Source of the DNA: JAXLQL01 sp046331625
GTDB taxonomy: Bacteria > Acidobacteriota > Terriglobia > Bryobacterales > Bryobacteraceae
DNA: 64,000 bases
NCBI GenBank assembly: GCA_046331625.1
Contig: JAXLQL010000003.1
Coordinates: 62,001 to 126,000 of the forward strand
Direction: 5' to 3'
Numbering within the stretch: the first letter of the stretch is position 1; every line of letters begins with the position of its first letter. Under the pieces are notes generated by a model. That model ran no database searches and was not told the origin of the DNA. It worked only from the letters and a program-made list of their open reading frames with translations. Shown here piece after piece: positions 44,275 through 51,987 of the stretch. The translations under genes and the position numbers were made by a program.

Positions 44275-46456
44275 GCAACCGCCGTTGGTACATCCGCGCA
44301 AGCATCGGCACGTTCACATCAACGTAGTCGTAGACCTGGACCACCCGTTTGTTGTCATGGAGCCGGTGCAAGCGCCCCACATACTGCTGTAGCGTACCCT
44401 TCCACGAGATCGGCATCGCCAGAAACAAGGTGTCTAGCCGGGCATCGTCGAAGCCCTCGCCGATGTAACTGCCAGTCGCCAGGATCACACGCTGTTCGCC
44501 TTCCGGTACGGCCGCCAGCGCCTCACTGATCTCCTTCCGCTGCCTTCGACCCATCCCACCCTTCAGAACGAACACGTTTTTCACCATCCCCGATACCATC
44601 GCATCGAAGTGCGCGAGGTGCTCCGTGCGACCGGTCAGGACCAGCGGCGACCGCCCCTCTTGGACCGTGCGAATCAGATCGCGAGCAATCAATTCATCGC
44701 GCGCCTTGTCCGCGACCAGCGCCGCATAAACGTCTTGGATGGTGATGTCAGCGCTCTCGCCAGGCATGCGAAATTCCGTGATTCTCGGAATCACCACGTG
44801 CTCGAAGGGAGTCATGTCCGTCATCGCCCGAGCGCTCATCGTGAACCGCGCCGGACCGCACTGCATGTACATGGTCGGATGATGCCCATCCTTCCGGGTA
44901 GGTGTTGCAGTCAGGCCGATGACGAACTTCGCTTTCACCCGCCGCATAACCTGCTCGAAAGTGAACGCCGACAAATGGTGGCACTCATCCGCGATCACAT
45001 GGCCGTACCCGGCGACAAATTCCTTCACTTCCCGATCCCGGTACAGGCTCTGAATGACGGCCACATCGATCTTCCCGGTCCGCTTTGTCTTACCCGCTCC
45101 GATCTGGCCGATCTCCTCGATCGGCCGGTCGAGAAACATCGCAAGGCGCTCGCGCCATTGATCGAGAAGCTGTTGGCGATGTACAACGACCAGAGTGTTG
45201 ACGCCCCTCTTCGCGATGAGCCAAGCCGCCACAGCAGTCTTGCCAAACGCCGTCGGCGCGCAAAGGAATCCGTCGTCGTGGCGTGTGATCGCCTCCACGG
45301 CTTCCTGCTGGTTTTCTCGAAGCGTCCCATGAAACACGACCGAAACCGGCTGACCTTGCCAGCGCTTGTCCTCGGCAACCGGCTTGATCTTCAGACTCTC
45401 GAGCAGCGCGACGAGTTCAGCCAAACAGCCTCTTGGCAGCGCGAGGTGCCTGGGCAGATCTTGACCGCATCCGATCACTCGCGGCTTATCGTATGTGGAC
45501 AGCCGCATCGCCTGCGCCCTGTAGAACTCCGGATTCTGAAACGCTGCCAAGCGTAGAATGCGATTCATGAGCGCAGCCGGCAGTCCTTTCTTCTCGATAT
45601 AAATCAAATCCGCTCGTACGACCGGGACGCTTGCGGGGAGCGTTCCCTCGATCGGCTTCTCGATTCGCCTCCGCGATGGGGGCAAAGTCCACGGGTCCGG
45701 CTGGTCTTCGTCATCGGTGGCGCTGAGTCTCACTCCGATCAAGTCGCCGTCCCGCTGGGCCTCGCTGATCAGGTTTTCGGTTGCTTCTTGGCTCATGTGC
45801 TCGCTGCCAGCCAGGAACGCCCACTGGTCGGGGTAGGGGCACATGCGCTCGTCGAGAAACTCGGTGTTGTGCTCGGCCCGCCGCTTCTTCTGCAGCGGCA
45901 ACGCGATCAGGTTCCCAAAACCGCCTTTCGGCATCGTGTCACGGTTCGGGAACAAACGATCGTAGGAATCGAGCCCGATCTGATGTCGCCGCTCCATCGT
46001 GCGCGTGAGGAGGAGCGCTCCAAGCTTGCGCGCCTTCGCCGCAGGCACTGTGCGCTCGAAGAAGATCCAGATGTGGCCACCCTTTCCTGATCGTGACCGC
46101 TCCAGCGCTGCGGGTACGTTGAGAGCGCGGCATGTCTCCCGGAACGCTGCCACGTCCTCTTCCCATGTCCCCTTGTCGAAATCGACGGCCAGGAACCAGC
46201 AGGTCTCGTCGCGAAGGAGCGGATAGACTCCGATTGTTTGCTCGCCCGAAAGGTGCTCGCGAATCACCTCATCGGTGACTGGAAAATACTTCCGGTTCTC
46301 TTTGTCGACACGCTTGCGATCCTCCGGCTTGGCTGCGTAGTAGGCCTTCCAGTCTCGTTCCGAGTTCGGCATGTAGCCATGTCTGCCGTAGGGACTCTCC
46401 CAACGAATCGCGTAGACATCATCACGGCCGCGGAAAAGCGAACGGAACAGCGCCAC
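44198..46456 (-). CDS. TOTE-type primase-helicase (AEP primase plus SF2 helicase), main reading frame
   Basis: The 752-residue product joins an archaeo-eukaryotic-type primase domain of the TOTE conflict-system family to an SF2 helicase. The N-terminal ALFRSLFRGRDDVYAIRWE is the family signature. Primase residues include FLAVDFDKG (metal aspartates, about 93) and RSRSGKGGHIWIFFE. Helicase motifs are PTAFGKTAVA (Walker A, about 400), IADECHHLSA (a DECH box), GLTATPTRKDG and QYVGRLHRL. The only start is GTG 46456; 3 and 21 codons upstream are in-frame TGAs that separate an N-terminal coiled-coil piece. The C-terminus is set by a G10 tract and may be frameshifted. It lies downstream of PIN and HTH genes in a likely defence operon. 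Confidence 0.85.
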   Translation of the reverse strand: MALFRSLFRGRDDVYAIRWESPYGRHGYMPNSERDWKAYYAAKPEDRKRVDKENRKYFPVTDEVIREHLSGEQTIGVYPLLRDETCWFLAVDFDKGTWEEDVAAFRETCRALNVPAALERSRSGKGGHIWIFFERTVPAAKARKLGALLLTRTMERRHQIGLDSYDRLFPNRDTMPKGGFGNLIALPLQKKRRAEHNTEFLDERMCPYPDQWAFLAGSEHMSQEATENLISEAQRDGDLIGVRLSATDDEDQPDPWTLPPSRRRIEKPIEGTLPASVPVVRADLIYIEKKGLPAALMNRILRLAAFQNPEFYRAQAMRLSTYDKPRVIGCGQDLPRHLALPRGCLAELVALLESLKIKPVAEDKRWQGQPVSVVFHGTLRENQQEAVEAITRHDDGFLCAPTAFGKTAVAAWLIAKRGVNTLVVVHRQQLLDQWRERLAMFLDRPIEEIGQIGAGKTKRTGKIDVAVIQSLYRDREVKEFVAGYGHVIADECHHLSAFTFEQVMRRVKAKFVIGLTATPTRKDGHHPTMYMQCGPARFTMSARAMTDMTPFEHVVIPRITEFRMPGESADITIQDVYAALVADKARDELIARDLIRTVQEGRSPLVLTGRTEHLAHFDAMVSGMVKNVFVLKGGMGRRQRKEISEALAAVPEGEQRVILATGSYIGEGFDDARLDTLFLAMPISWKGTLQQYVGRLHRLHDNKRVVQVYDYVDVNVPMLARMYQRRLRGYADMGSRSVGGGLDRAARAVRVG

Positions 46457-46516
46457 CCGCGATCATTCGATCGAAATCGCGCCCCGGCCGCGCGAGGCTC
46501 CGCCCTTGGAAGCACC

Positions 46517-46651
46517 TCAACCGCCACCGCTCAGCAACATGGACACTGGCGCGAGCAGGATCTGACGAAGCCGCCCCAACTCCTCGCGCAGTTCTAGGCA
46601 CTCTTGCAACGCCGCGTCGAGTTGGCGGCGCAGAGCGGCATCGTTGTCCAT
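46517..46651 (-). pseudogene. N-terminal coiled-coil piece of the TOTE protein, cut off by in-frame TGA
   Basis: A 44-residue frame starts at ATG 46651, overlapping the PIN stop by one base (TGATG), and encodes a leucine-heptad helix (LRRQLDAALQECLELREELG). It is in the same frame as the primase-helicase. The path is broken by TGA at 46517-46519 and TGA at 46463-46465, with GASKGGASRGRGAISIE between. TOTE proteins usually begin with such a coiled coil, so this is the true gene start. Each TGA is one C-to-T change from CGA (Arg). The protein could be split, inactive or restarted at GTG 46456. Confidence 0.7.
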
Positions 46652-47202
46652 CACTCGTGCCGCAGGGCTTCCGAGCACTTTGGCGCCCAACGCTCCAGGC
46701 GGGTGAGCAAAGAGTCGAGCGACACCCCGCGAGCCGCCGCTTGCACCGCGAGCCTCTCCAGGAGCAACTCGGCGTTCAGATGGAATTGATGCAGGAGGAA
46801 ATCATCGGGCGTCAAGATGTCGAGTTCGTACGACGCGGTCGACTCAGGCTTGAAGTGTTTGACGTTTTGCGTGACCAGGGCGTGAGCGCCGCAACGAACC
46901 GCCGCTGCTAGGACGTGGCGATCCTTGGGGTCGTTGGTCATCGACATCACCAACGGCTCGTAGCCAGAGACGTTCGCATCCTCGAACGCCGACTCCATCG
47001 CGGAGATGCGACGCTCGGCTTGTGCCGGCGTGTACCCCATTCGAACCAATGTGGATCGGAGCTCGCGCAAGATGTCGTTCGACCATTTCGGAATGTAGAA
47101 GGCCGGCTCTTCCGCCAGACGCAGGAGAGTGTCACACAATGGCATCGGGGCCAAGACGCACGTATCGAGGACGGCGACGTAGTGGTTACCGTGCGCGATC
47201 AT
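46651..47202 (-). CDS. PIN-domain protein (VapC-like putative toxin or nuclease)
   Basis: This 183-residue protein has the PIN fold. The first acidic residue is in VAVLDTCVLAP (D about 13), with further acidic residues in YIPKWSNDILRELRS, NDPKDRHVLAAAVR (about 91-104) and ALVTQNVKHF. The second half (about 125-183) is a helical extension seen in longer PIN proteins that pair with excisionase-like HTH partners. Its ATG lies inside the end of the upstream HTH gene (17-bp overlap), and its stop overlaps the ATG of the TOTE coiled-coil piece. The three are therefore translationally linked. It probably cleaves RNA as the toxin half of a toxin-antitoxin pair. Confidence 0.85.
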   Translation of the reverse strand: MIAHGNHYVAVLDTCVLAPMPLCDTLLRLAEEPAFYIPKWSNDILRELRSTLVRMGYTPAQAERRISAMESAFEDANVSGYEPLVMSMTNDPKDRHVLAAAVRCGAHALVTQNVKHFKPESTASYELDILTPDDFLLHQFHLNAELLLERLAVQAAARGVSLDSLLTRLERWAPKCSEALRHE

Positions 47203-47644
47203 CCGGCGGTTCCAGATCGTAGAGGCCGTCCCCGGCTTCCGCCTGAGTCAAATCATCGAGAGTTCGCCGCCGCTCTGAGTCCCGCTTGGCCTTGTAGGCC
47301 AACAGATCGCGAACATAGATGCGGCGATGGGTTCCGACCATGTGATACGGGATCTCGCCGCGTTCCAACACCTTGATCAGAAACTGGCGCGAGACACCGA
47401 GCATCCGCGCACCCTCTACCGTCGTCAACTGGGCATCGCTCTGGACGATGGCCACGGATTGCCCCTCACAGAGGTCGGCGATCAGCTTCACCAGGAACTC
47501 GTAGAGCGAAGCGGGCAGGTTCTGCGTCTTGCCATCGGGGCCGACGAGTCTGGCCCGGCTGCGCTGGATCTTCTGATAGAGGTCCAGCACGTGCTTCTGG
47601 TCCGAAGCGGAGATGGCCAGAGGGAGGCTTTCGGCTGGAGGCAT
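47186..47644 (-). CDS. Excisionase-type helix-turn-helix protein (putative antitoxin)
   Basis: This 152-residue protein carries a MerR/excisionase-like HTH at about 75-115 (LTTVEGARMLGVSRQFLIKV, GTHRRIYVRDLLAY). The N-terminal half is helical (LDLYQKIQRSRARLVGPDGK), as in antitoxins paired with PIN toxins. The acidic tail (DGLYDLEPPDD) could cover the toxin active site. It is the first gene of the minus-strand module, so it may repress the operon; a -10-like box and a small dyad lie just upstream of its ATG. Although named after excisionases, nothing here shows a role in excision, but its place in an apparently mobile unit makes that worth noting. Confidence 0.85.
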   Translation of the reverse strand: MPPAESLPLAISASDQKHVLDLYQKIQRSRARLVGPDGKTQNLPASLYEFLVKLIADLCEGQSVAIVQSDAQLTTVEGARMLGVSRQFLIKVLERGEIPYHMVGTHRRIYVRDLLAYKAKRDSERRRTLDDLTQAEAGDGLYDLEPPDDRAR

Positions 47645-47657
47645 ATGCTCTGGGCCC

Positions 47658-47670
47658 AGTATACGCTATA
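47658..47670 (-). promoter_or_regulatory. Candidate promoter/operator of the HTH-PIN-TOTE operon
   Basis: TATACT (minus strand, 47663-47658) is a good -10 sequence, 13 bp before the ATG. It overlaps the dyad TATA-GCG-TATA (47670-47660), and CATATG occurs on both sides (47642-47647 and 47685-47690). No good -35 is seen, as expected for an activated or self-controlled promoter. Confidence 0.4.
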
Positions 47671-47796
47671 TTTGTCGCAAACGCCATATGTGTCGTGCGC
47701 GCCGGTGCACGGCCACCCGCTGCCAAAGTCGGAGACTCGCCCATCGGTCAGGGGCTCCAATCCACGCGAAGGGCTCATGCAGGATCACTTCGCGGC

Positions 47797-47855
47797 AACC
47801 CTCGGGAAGGAGGTGAAAACGCTGCCCCGGCGTTACTCCGTTTACTCCGTTAAGG
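47797..47855. repeat. Element right-end motif, copy b
   Basis: This block has ACCCTCGGGAAGG, GTGAAA and GTTACTCCG-TTTACTCCGTTAAGG. The same order of sub-motifs occurs at 48801-48849, and the last part occurs at 43864-43887. It ends 98 bp before the second tRNA-Gly fragment. Confidence 0.55.
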
Positions 47856-47953
47856 TCGCTTTCGCGGGGTGCGCTCGTAAACTCAGTGCACGCAAATGAT
47901 CAGGATGCACGTTCCTGAACGCATATTTCCTTTATTTCCAAAAGACGACCAAG

Positions 47954-47998
47954 TTCCCAAGCTGGACGTCGTGGGTTCGAGTCCCATCTCCCGCTCCA
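47954..47998 (+). pseudogene. 3' fragment of a tRNA-Gly gene (anticodon CCC), copy 2
   Basis: It is identical to the 45-base fragment at 43984-44028, again without a 5' half. The left flanking sequence differs, so the common block starts sharply in the anticodon loop. Confidence 0.85.
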
Positions 47999-48244
47999 TC
48001 AATCTTTTCAACTAGTTCCGGCGACAATCGCCCCCCCCTTTAGCCATCCGCCACGCTGGACTTCCTTTTCGATAAGCCCTTCATTCCGAAAGACTTTCGC
48101 GACAGCAGCCCGAGCGCAAACGGAGTAACGCCACCAAGTCCTTCACAATCAGTCATCTGTAGACTCTTCATCCTACCCGAACAGCCCTTGCTGCTCGGTC
48201 AAGCCCCCCCCCCACTGATCGTGAACCCATGTCTGCATAGCCGC
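47954..48244. repeat. 291-bp direct repeat, copy 2
   Basis: This is the second copy of 43984-44274 with one mismatch (48057). It carries only the last codons of a TOTE-like gene on the minus strand, including the same G10 tract; the rest of that gene is missing. Confidence 0.95.
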
Positions 48245-48315
48245 CATAGCCGCGCAATCGCCAGTGATAACAACATCAGCGCCAGCGTTGGCCCCTTCGA
48301 ATCGACGAAAATGAG

Positions 48316-48606
48316 ATGCAGTCCTTTCTTTCCGGCGTAGCTCAGACCCCGGTTCCCGGCGCGACACTGTACGAATACTTCGTCGCGGTCAGTGGACAAG
48401 CGTCGCCGGCGGCGAACGGCGTCACGCCTGGGCTAATCGTACAAGTACCGCTTCCGGCAGTCGGCAGCGCGGTGACCACTTACAGCGGAATCGTTCGGGC
48501 GTGTCCAGCGGGCGCAACCTGCGCGTTCGGCTTCGATGCCGGGTGGGGTCCCTGGTCGAACGCTCCCGGGCAGGAAGGAGTCACAACGTTCCGAGTCGCC
48601 CCGTAG
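48316..48606 (+). pseudogene. Fragment of a fibronectin-III-like surface protein
   Basis: A 96-residue frame has a fibronectin-type-III look at its C-terminal side: LYEYFVAVSGQASP, VQVPLPAVGSAVTTYSG and AGWGPWSNAP. Two cysteines frame CPAGATC. There is no signal peptide or clear N-terminal domain, the in-frame stop is only 48 bp upstream, and no ribosome-binding site is seen. It is therefore probably the 3' remnant of a larger gene left as cargo of the second unit. The family assignment is uncertain. Confidence 0.4.
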
Positions 48607-48993
48607 AGGTGACGTTTTTGGCGCAGTAGCGCTTCTCGGACTCAGCCATCGTCCTGCGAATCGCTTCGAACTCGGCTTCATTGTGGCCCACGGCGTGTAG
48701 ACGCACCAGCCGGGATGCAAGACACTTCGCGGAGGCTCGCGCGGGTGGCTTGTCGACTGGGGAAGGCTGGAGATGCTCAGGAAGGGAACACCTTTGCAGC
48801 GACCCTCGGGAAGAATGTGAAATCGGTGCCTCCCCGTTACTCCGTTAAACTAGGCTCTTGTATATCTCTGACATGAATCCTCTCTTTCGTGGTTCATCAA
48901 GCCACTCGAGGGAGGATTCTACGCCGCGCCCACTCCCGCAACGGTCAAACCTGTTCCAGTCTCACTGTTGAAACCAGTGGCTTACCTTGGGAC
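48607..48993. other. Intergenic region with a third right-end-like motif
   Basis: No gene is supported. At 48801-48849 the order ACCCTCGGGAAG, GTGAAAT and GTTACTCCGTTAA repeats that of 47797-47855 with one TTTACTCCG unit missing. No tRNA fragment follows, so if this is the right end of another unit its attachment site has been lost. Confidence 0.4.
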
Positions 48994-51474
48994 TTACTCA
49001 CTGCGGAGCGCCTCCACGGGTTGGACTGCGGCGGCGCGGAGGGCAGGAATCAGTCCGGCGGCGGCGATGACGATGGCGAGGAGCCCGAACACGGCCGCGA
49101 GCACGGTCAGGTCGAACGAGCCGAGTCCGAACAACTGCGATTCGACGATGCGGCCGGTGGCGGCGAAGACGGCGAGCCCGATGAGTGCTCCGGCGGCAGC
49201 GAGCAGTGCGACTTCGCCCATCACCAGCGCGAGTATGCGGGAACGCACGGCTCCCAGCGCCATGCGTATTCCGAACTCCACCGTGCGGCGGCGGACGAGA
49301 TAGGCGATGACGCCGTAGAGCCCGAGTGCAGTGAGCAGCAACGCGAAAATCGCGAAAGCAGAAGAGATGCCGGCGATCAACGTGTCGGTGGTCATCGTCT
49401 CGCGGATGCGCTGTTCCATCGGCCGTATGCTGACGAAGAGGGCAGTGGGTTCGATTTGGCGGAGAGCGGCGCGCGCAGTTTCACCGAAACCTGTGGCCGC
49501 TCCGCGCATGCGAACGAACATCGCCGCCGAGCGAACACGCCCCATTTCCTGGGCGTGCGGCGTAAAGAGCATAGGGGCTATGGTTTCGCGCATGTTCAGA
49601 TGCTTCGAATTCGCGGCGACGCCGACGATCTCGAGGTCGAGCGGTCCGCCTTGGCCGATGCTCATGCGCTTGCCGGTCACGTTGACGCCCGGCGCGAAGA
49701 AGCGGCGCACGAAAGCCTCGTTCACGATGGCGACTTTGGGAGCTCCGGGAATGTCGGCCTCGGTGAATTCGCGGCCGCCGCGGAGGGCAGTCCCCATGGT
49801 GCGGAAGTAGCCCGGCCCGACGGCGTTGCGATTGACGTCTGTGTTTTCGTCGGGCTTGGCTTGATAGCCCTCGACGGCGACATTGCTCGAAGAAGACGAG
49901 AAGGCGAACGGGCTCGCCTCGGCGACCGACACAGACTCCACTCCAGGCAAGGAGGACCAGCGCTCGCGGAGATCGCGGTAGAACTGGACACCGCGTTCGG
50001 GCGAGTAGTGCGCGGGCGTGGGATCGACGGTGATGGCGATGAGCTGTGCGGGTTCGAAGCCGGGATTCGCGCGGAGGAGATTGAGGAAGCTCTTGGCGAA
50101 GAGTCCGGCGCCGGCGAGCAGGAGAACCGAGAGCGCTACTTGCGCGCAGACGAGGCCCTTGCGCAGGCTGGCGCGGATGCGTCCGGCTCCTGCGCGTTCC
50201 GAGACGCCGACGGTGAGACTGCGCGTCGCTTCCCATGCGGGGACGGCTCCGAAGACGAGCGCGGCGGTGAACATGACGGCGCAGGTGAAGAGCAAGACTG
50301 GAATGCTGAGCGCGGAGGTGACCCAACCTTCGAAGGCTCCGGCGTTCAGCGATCGCAGCAGCAGACGAATCAACGCGGGCGCGAGCGCGATTCCCGCGAT
50401 AGTTCCGAGCACGGCGACGACGAAGCTTTCCCAAACGAGCAGGAATGCGGCGCGGGTGCGGCCGGCTCCGAGGGCCATGCGCACGGCGAGTTCGCGCGAG
50501 CGGCCGAGGGCTCGGGCGAGGAACAGGTTCGCCAAGTTCGCGCACGCGATAGCGAGCAGCAATCCGACCATGGCCATGAGCACGACGAGCGGACGGCGCC
50601 ATTGCTTCTCGAATTCATTGAGACCTTGCTGCGCGGGGCGGAGTTCGAGCGTCTTGGCGGCGAGGCGTTGGCGCGCGCTTTCGCTCTTGATGTTCATGGA
50701 GGCGATCTGTTCACGAAGAGTGGCGGTGAAGCGGGCTTGGAGCGCCGATTGCGCGGACTCGCGCGATCCGTTGACGCGGCCGATGAGCGCGAGCCAGCGC
50801 GAGTCGGGACGATCAAAATCTTTCCAACCGGGGGAAAGCGAGGCTTTCATCGAGATGGGGACGAAGAGGTCCGGCTTCGATCCGGTGAGGACGCCGCGGA
50901 AGCCTTCGGCTGCAACGCCGATGATTTCGAAGGGCTCGGAGTTGACGAGCAGATTGCGGCCAATGACCGCGGGGTCAGAGGCGAACTTGGCGACCCAGGC
51001 ATCGTGATTGAGAACAGCGACGCGATTGCCTCCGCGTACGGAGTCGTCAGCGGGAGTGAGCAAGCGGCCGAGGCGCGGCTTGACTCCGAGGACATCGAAG
51101 AAGTTGCCGGAGACGACTTCGGTACGCATGCGGTCGACCGTCTTGTTGCGCGCGACGAGAACTGTGGCGGCGGAGCGCGCGGCGAGCCCGTGCATGGAAG
51201 CAGTGGGAGAACTGAGCTGCAGGTACATCGGATACGAGAACACGGACATGGAGTGGTCGCTCGATGAACTGCCGGGGAGGTCCGGCGGTGGGGAGTTGAG
51301 GACGACGAGTTCTTCCGGCGACGGGACGGGGAGCGACCGCATCAGCACCTGATAGAACAGCGAGAAGATGGCCGTGGTGGAGGCGATTCCGGCGGCCAGG
51401 GTCGCCACGGTGAGCAACAGGAACGAGGGGCTGGCGAGCAAGGTCCGAAGCGAGTGTCTGAGGTCCGAGAGCAT
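48994..51474 (-). CDS. ADOP-type duplicated orphan ABC permease (MacB/FtsX family)
   Basis: This 826-residue membrane protein has two FtsX-like permease modules. The first transmembrane segment is at about 17-40 (FLLLTVATLAAGIASTTAIF), followed by a large MacB-type periplasmic domain (about 50-270). Three membrane segments of the first FtsX block then appear (VVLMAMVGLLLAIACANLAN, with LARALGRSRELAVRMALGAG). A second periplasmic domain and a second FtsX block (AFAIFALLLTALGLYGVIAY, RRTVEFGIRMALGA) follow, ending VQPVEALRSE. No ATPase gene is adjacent, as is usual for these acidobacterial paralogues. The exported substrate is unknown. Confidence 0.93.
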   Translation of the reverse strand: MLSDLRHSLRTLLASPSFLLLTVATLAAGIASTTAIFSLFYQVLMRSLPVPSPEELVVLNSPPPDLPGSSSSDHSMSVFSYPMYLQLSSPTASMHGLAARSAATVLVARNKTVDRMRTEVVSGNFFDVLGVKPRLGRLLTPADDSVRGGNRVAVLNHDAWVAKFASDPAVIGRNLLVNSEPFEIIGVAAEGFRGVLTGSKPDLFVPISMKASLSPGWKDFDRPDSRWLALIGRVNGSRESAQSALQARFTATLREQIASMNIKSESARQRLAAKTLELRPAQQGLNEFEKQWRRPLVVLMAMVGLLLAIACANLANLFLARALGRSRELAVRMALGAGRTRAAFLLVWESFVVAVLGTIAGIALAPALIRLLLRSLNAGAFEGWVTSALSIPVLLFTCAVMFTAALVFGAVPAWEATRSLTVGVSERAGAGRIRASLRKGLVCAQVALSVLLLAGAGLFAKSFLNLLRANPGFEPAQLIAITVDPTPAHYSPERGVQFYRDLRERWSSLPGVESVSVAEASPFAFSSSSSNVAVEGYQAKPDENTDVNRNAVGPGYFRTMGTALRGGREFTEADIPGAPKVAIVNEAFVRRFFAPGVNVTGKRMSIGQGGPLDLEIVGVAANSKHLNMRETIAPMLFTPHAQEMGRVRSAAMFVRMRGAATGFGETARAALRQIEPTALFVSIRPMEQRIRETMTTDTLIAGISSAFAIFALLLTALGLYGVIAYLVRRRTVEFGIRMALGAVRSRILALVMGEVALLAAAGALIGLAVFAATGRIVESQLFGLGSFDLTVLAAVFGLLAIVIAAAGLIPALRAAAVQPVEALRSE

Positions 51475-51613
51475 GATTTTGGGATTCTAGCAGTTCCGAT
51501 TTCAGGCTGTCCGCCGGCGGGTTTGTCGAGGCAGTGGTTGATTTTTGCGGCCGGAGTTACGGGGGTACGGTCGGTTGCGGCCGGGGGCGGATGTAGGGGA
51601 AGATTCCGCCAGT

Positions 51614-51964
51614 TCAGCCGGCAGCGGAGGAGGTGTCGAATGCCGCCGAACGGCTTGCTCGTCGCGGGTTGTTGCCGGTCACCGTCGCGGACGATTGCCC
51701 CAGCGTCAACACTGGCCGCAGTTCGAGCGTCTTACCAGTCTCGACGAGCGCTTCGATCTCCCGCGTCTTCACGCCCGCCGGTTCGACACGAACCCGGAAT
51801 CTTCCGATCTGAATGGAAGGCGTAACGAACAGCCCGCCGGCGTTGGCGGCAGTGTCGAGCACGCAACGTGTGTCCTGGTGGCCTGCGGCGAAGCAGGCGC
51901 TGGCCGCAATCATCAGAAGAGGCAGTGGCCGCGCGGCAAGTGGGACTCCTCGTGGAATCGCCAT
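51614..51964 (-). pseudogene. N-terminal remnant of an Oar-like receptor or related carboxypeptidase-regulatory-like protein
   Basis: A 116-residue frame begins with a signal-like stretch (LPLLMIAASACFAAG). It then shows part of the regulatory-like domain common to the receptors here: AGGLFVTPSIQIGRFRVRVE, PAGVKTREIEALVETGKTLE and LRPVLTLGQSSATVTG. The domain's first strands are missing, and the frame stops where a plug region should begin. It is therefore most likely a truncated relic, though a small secreted protein cannot be excluded. It sits between the permease and the GH127 gene. Confidence 0.55.
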
Positions 51965-51987
51965 CAGTGCGCCCGCTTCCGGGGCGG

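Larger units (their letters stand above)
43984..47953. mobile_element. tRNA-Gly-associated cargo unit carrying an HTH-PIN-TOTE module (3.97 kb)
   Basis: The unit runs from one 3' tRNA-Gly fragment to the next, a spacing of exactly 3970 bp. Its left end (about 240 bp after the tRNA piece) is repeated almost perfectly after the second fragment, and its right end resembles the sequence before the first. It contains three minus-strand genes and no integrase, transposase or terminal inverted repeats. The pattern matches tandem site-specific integration at the 3' part of a tRNA gene, with the crossover in the anticodon loop. Mobility in trans is inference. Confidence 0.6.

Noticed and set aside
43984..48244. 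An insertion sequence or composite transposon bounded by direct repeats
   Set aside because: There is no transposase, no terminal inverted repeat and no short target duplication. The repeats instead start at a precise point in a tRNA gene.
48173..48367. 64-residue minus-strand frame over copy 2 of the repeat
   Set aside because: It is only the duplicated 3' tail of the TOTE gene continued into unrelated upstream sequence.
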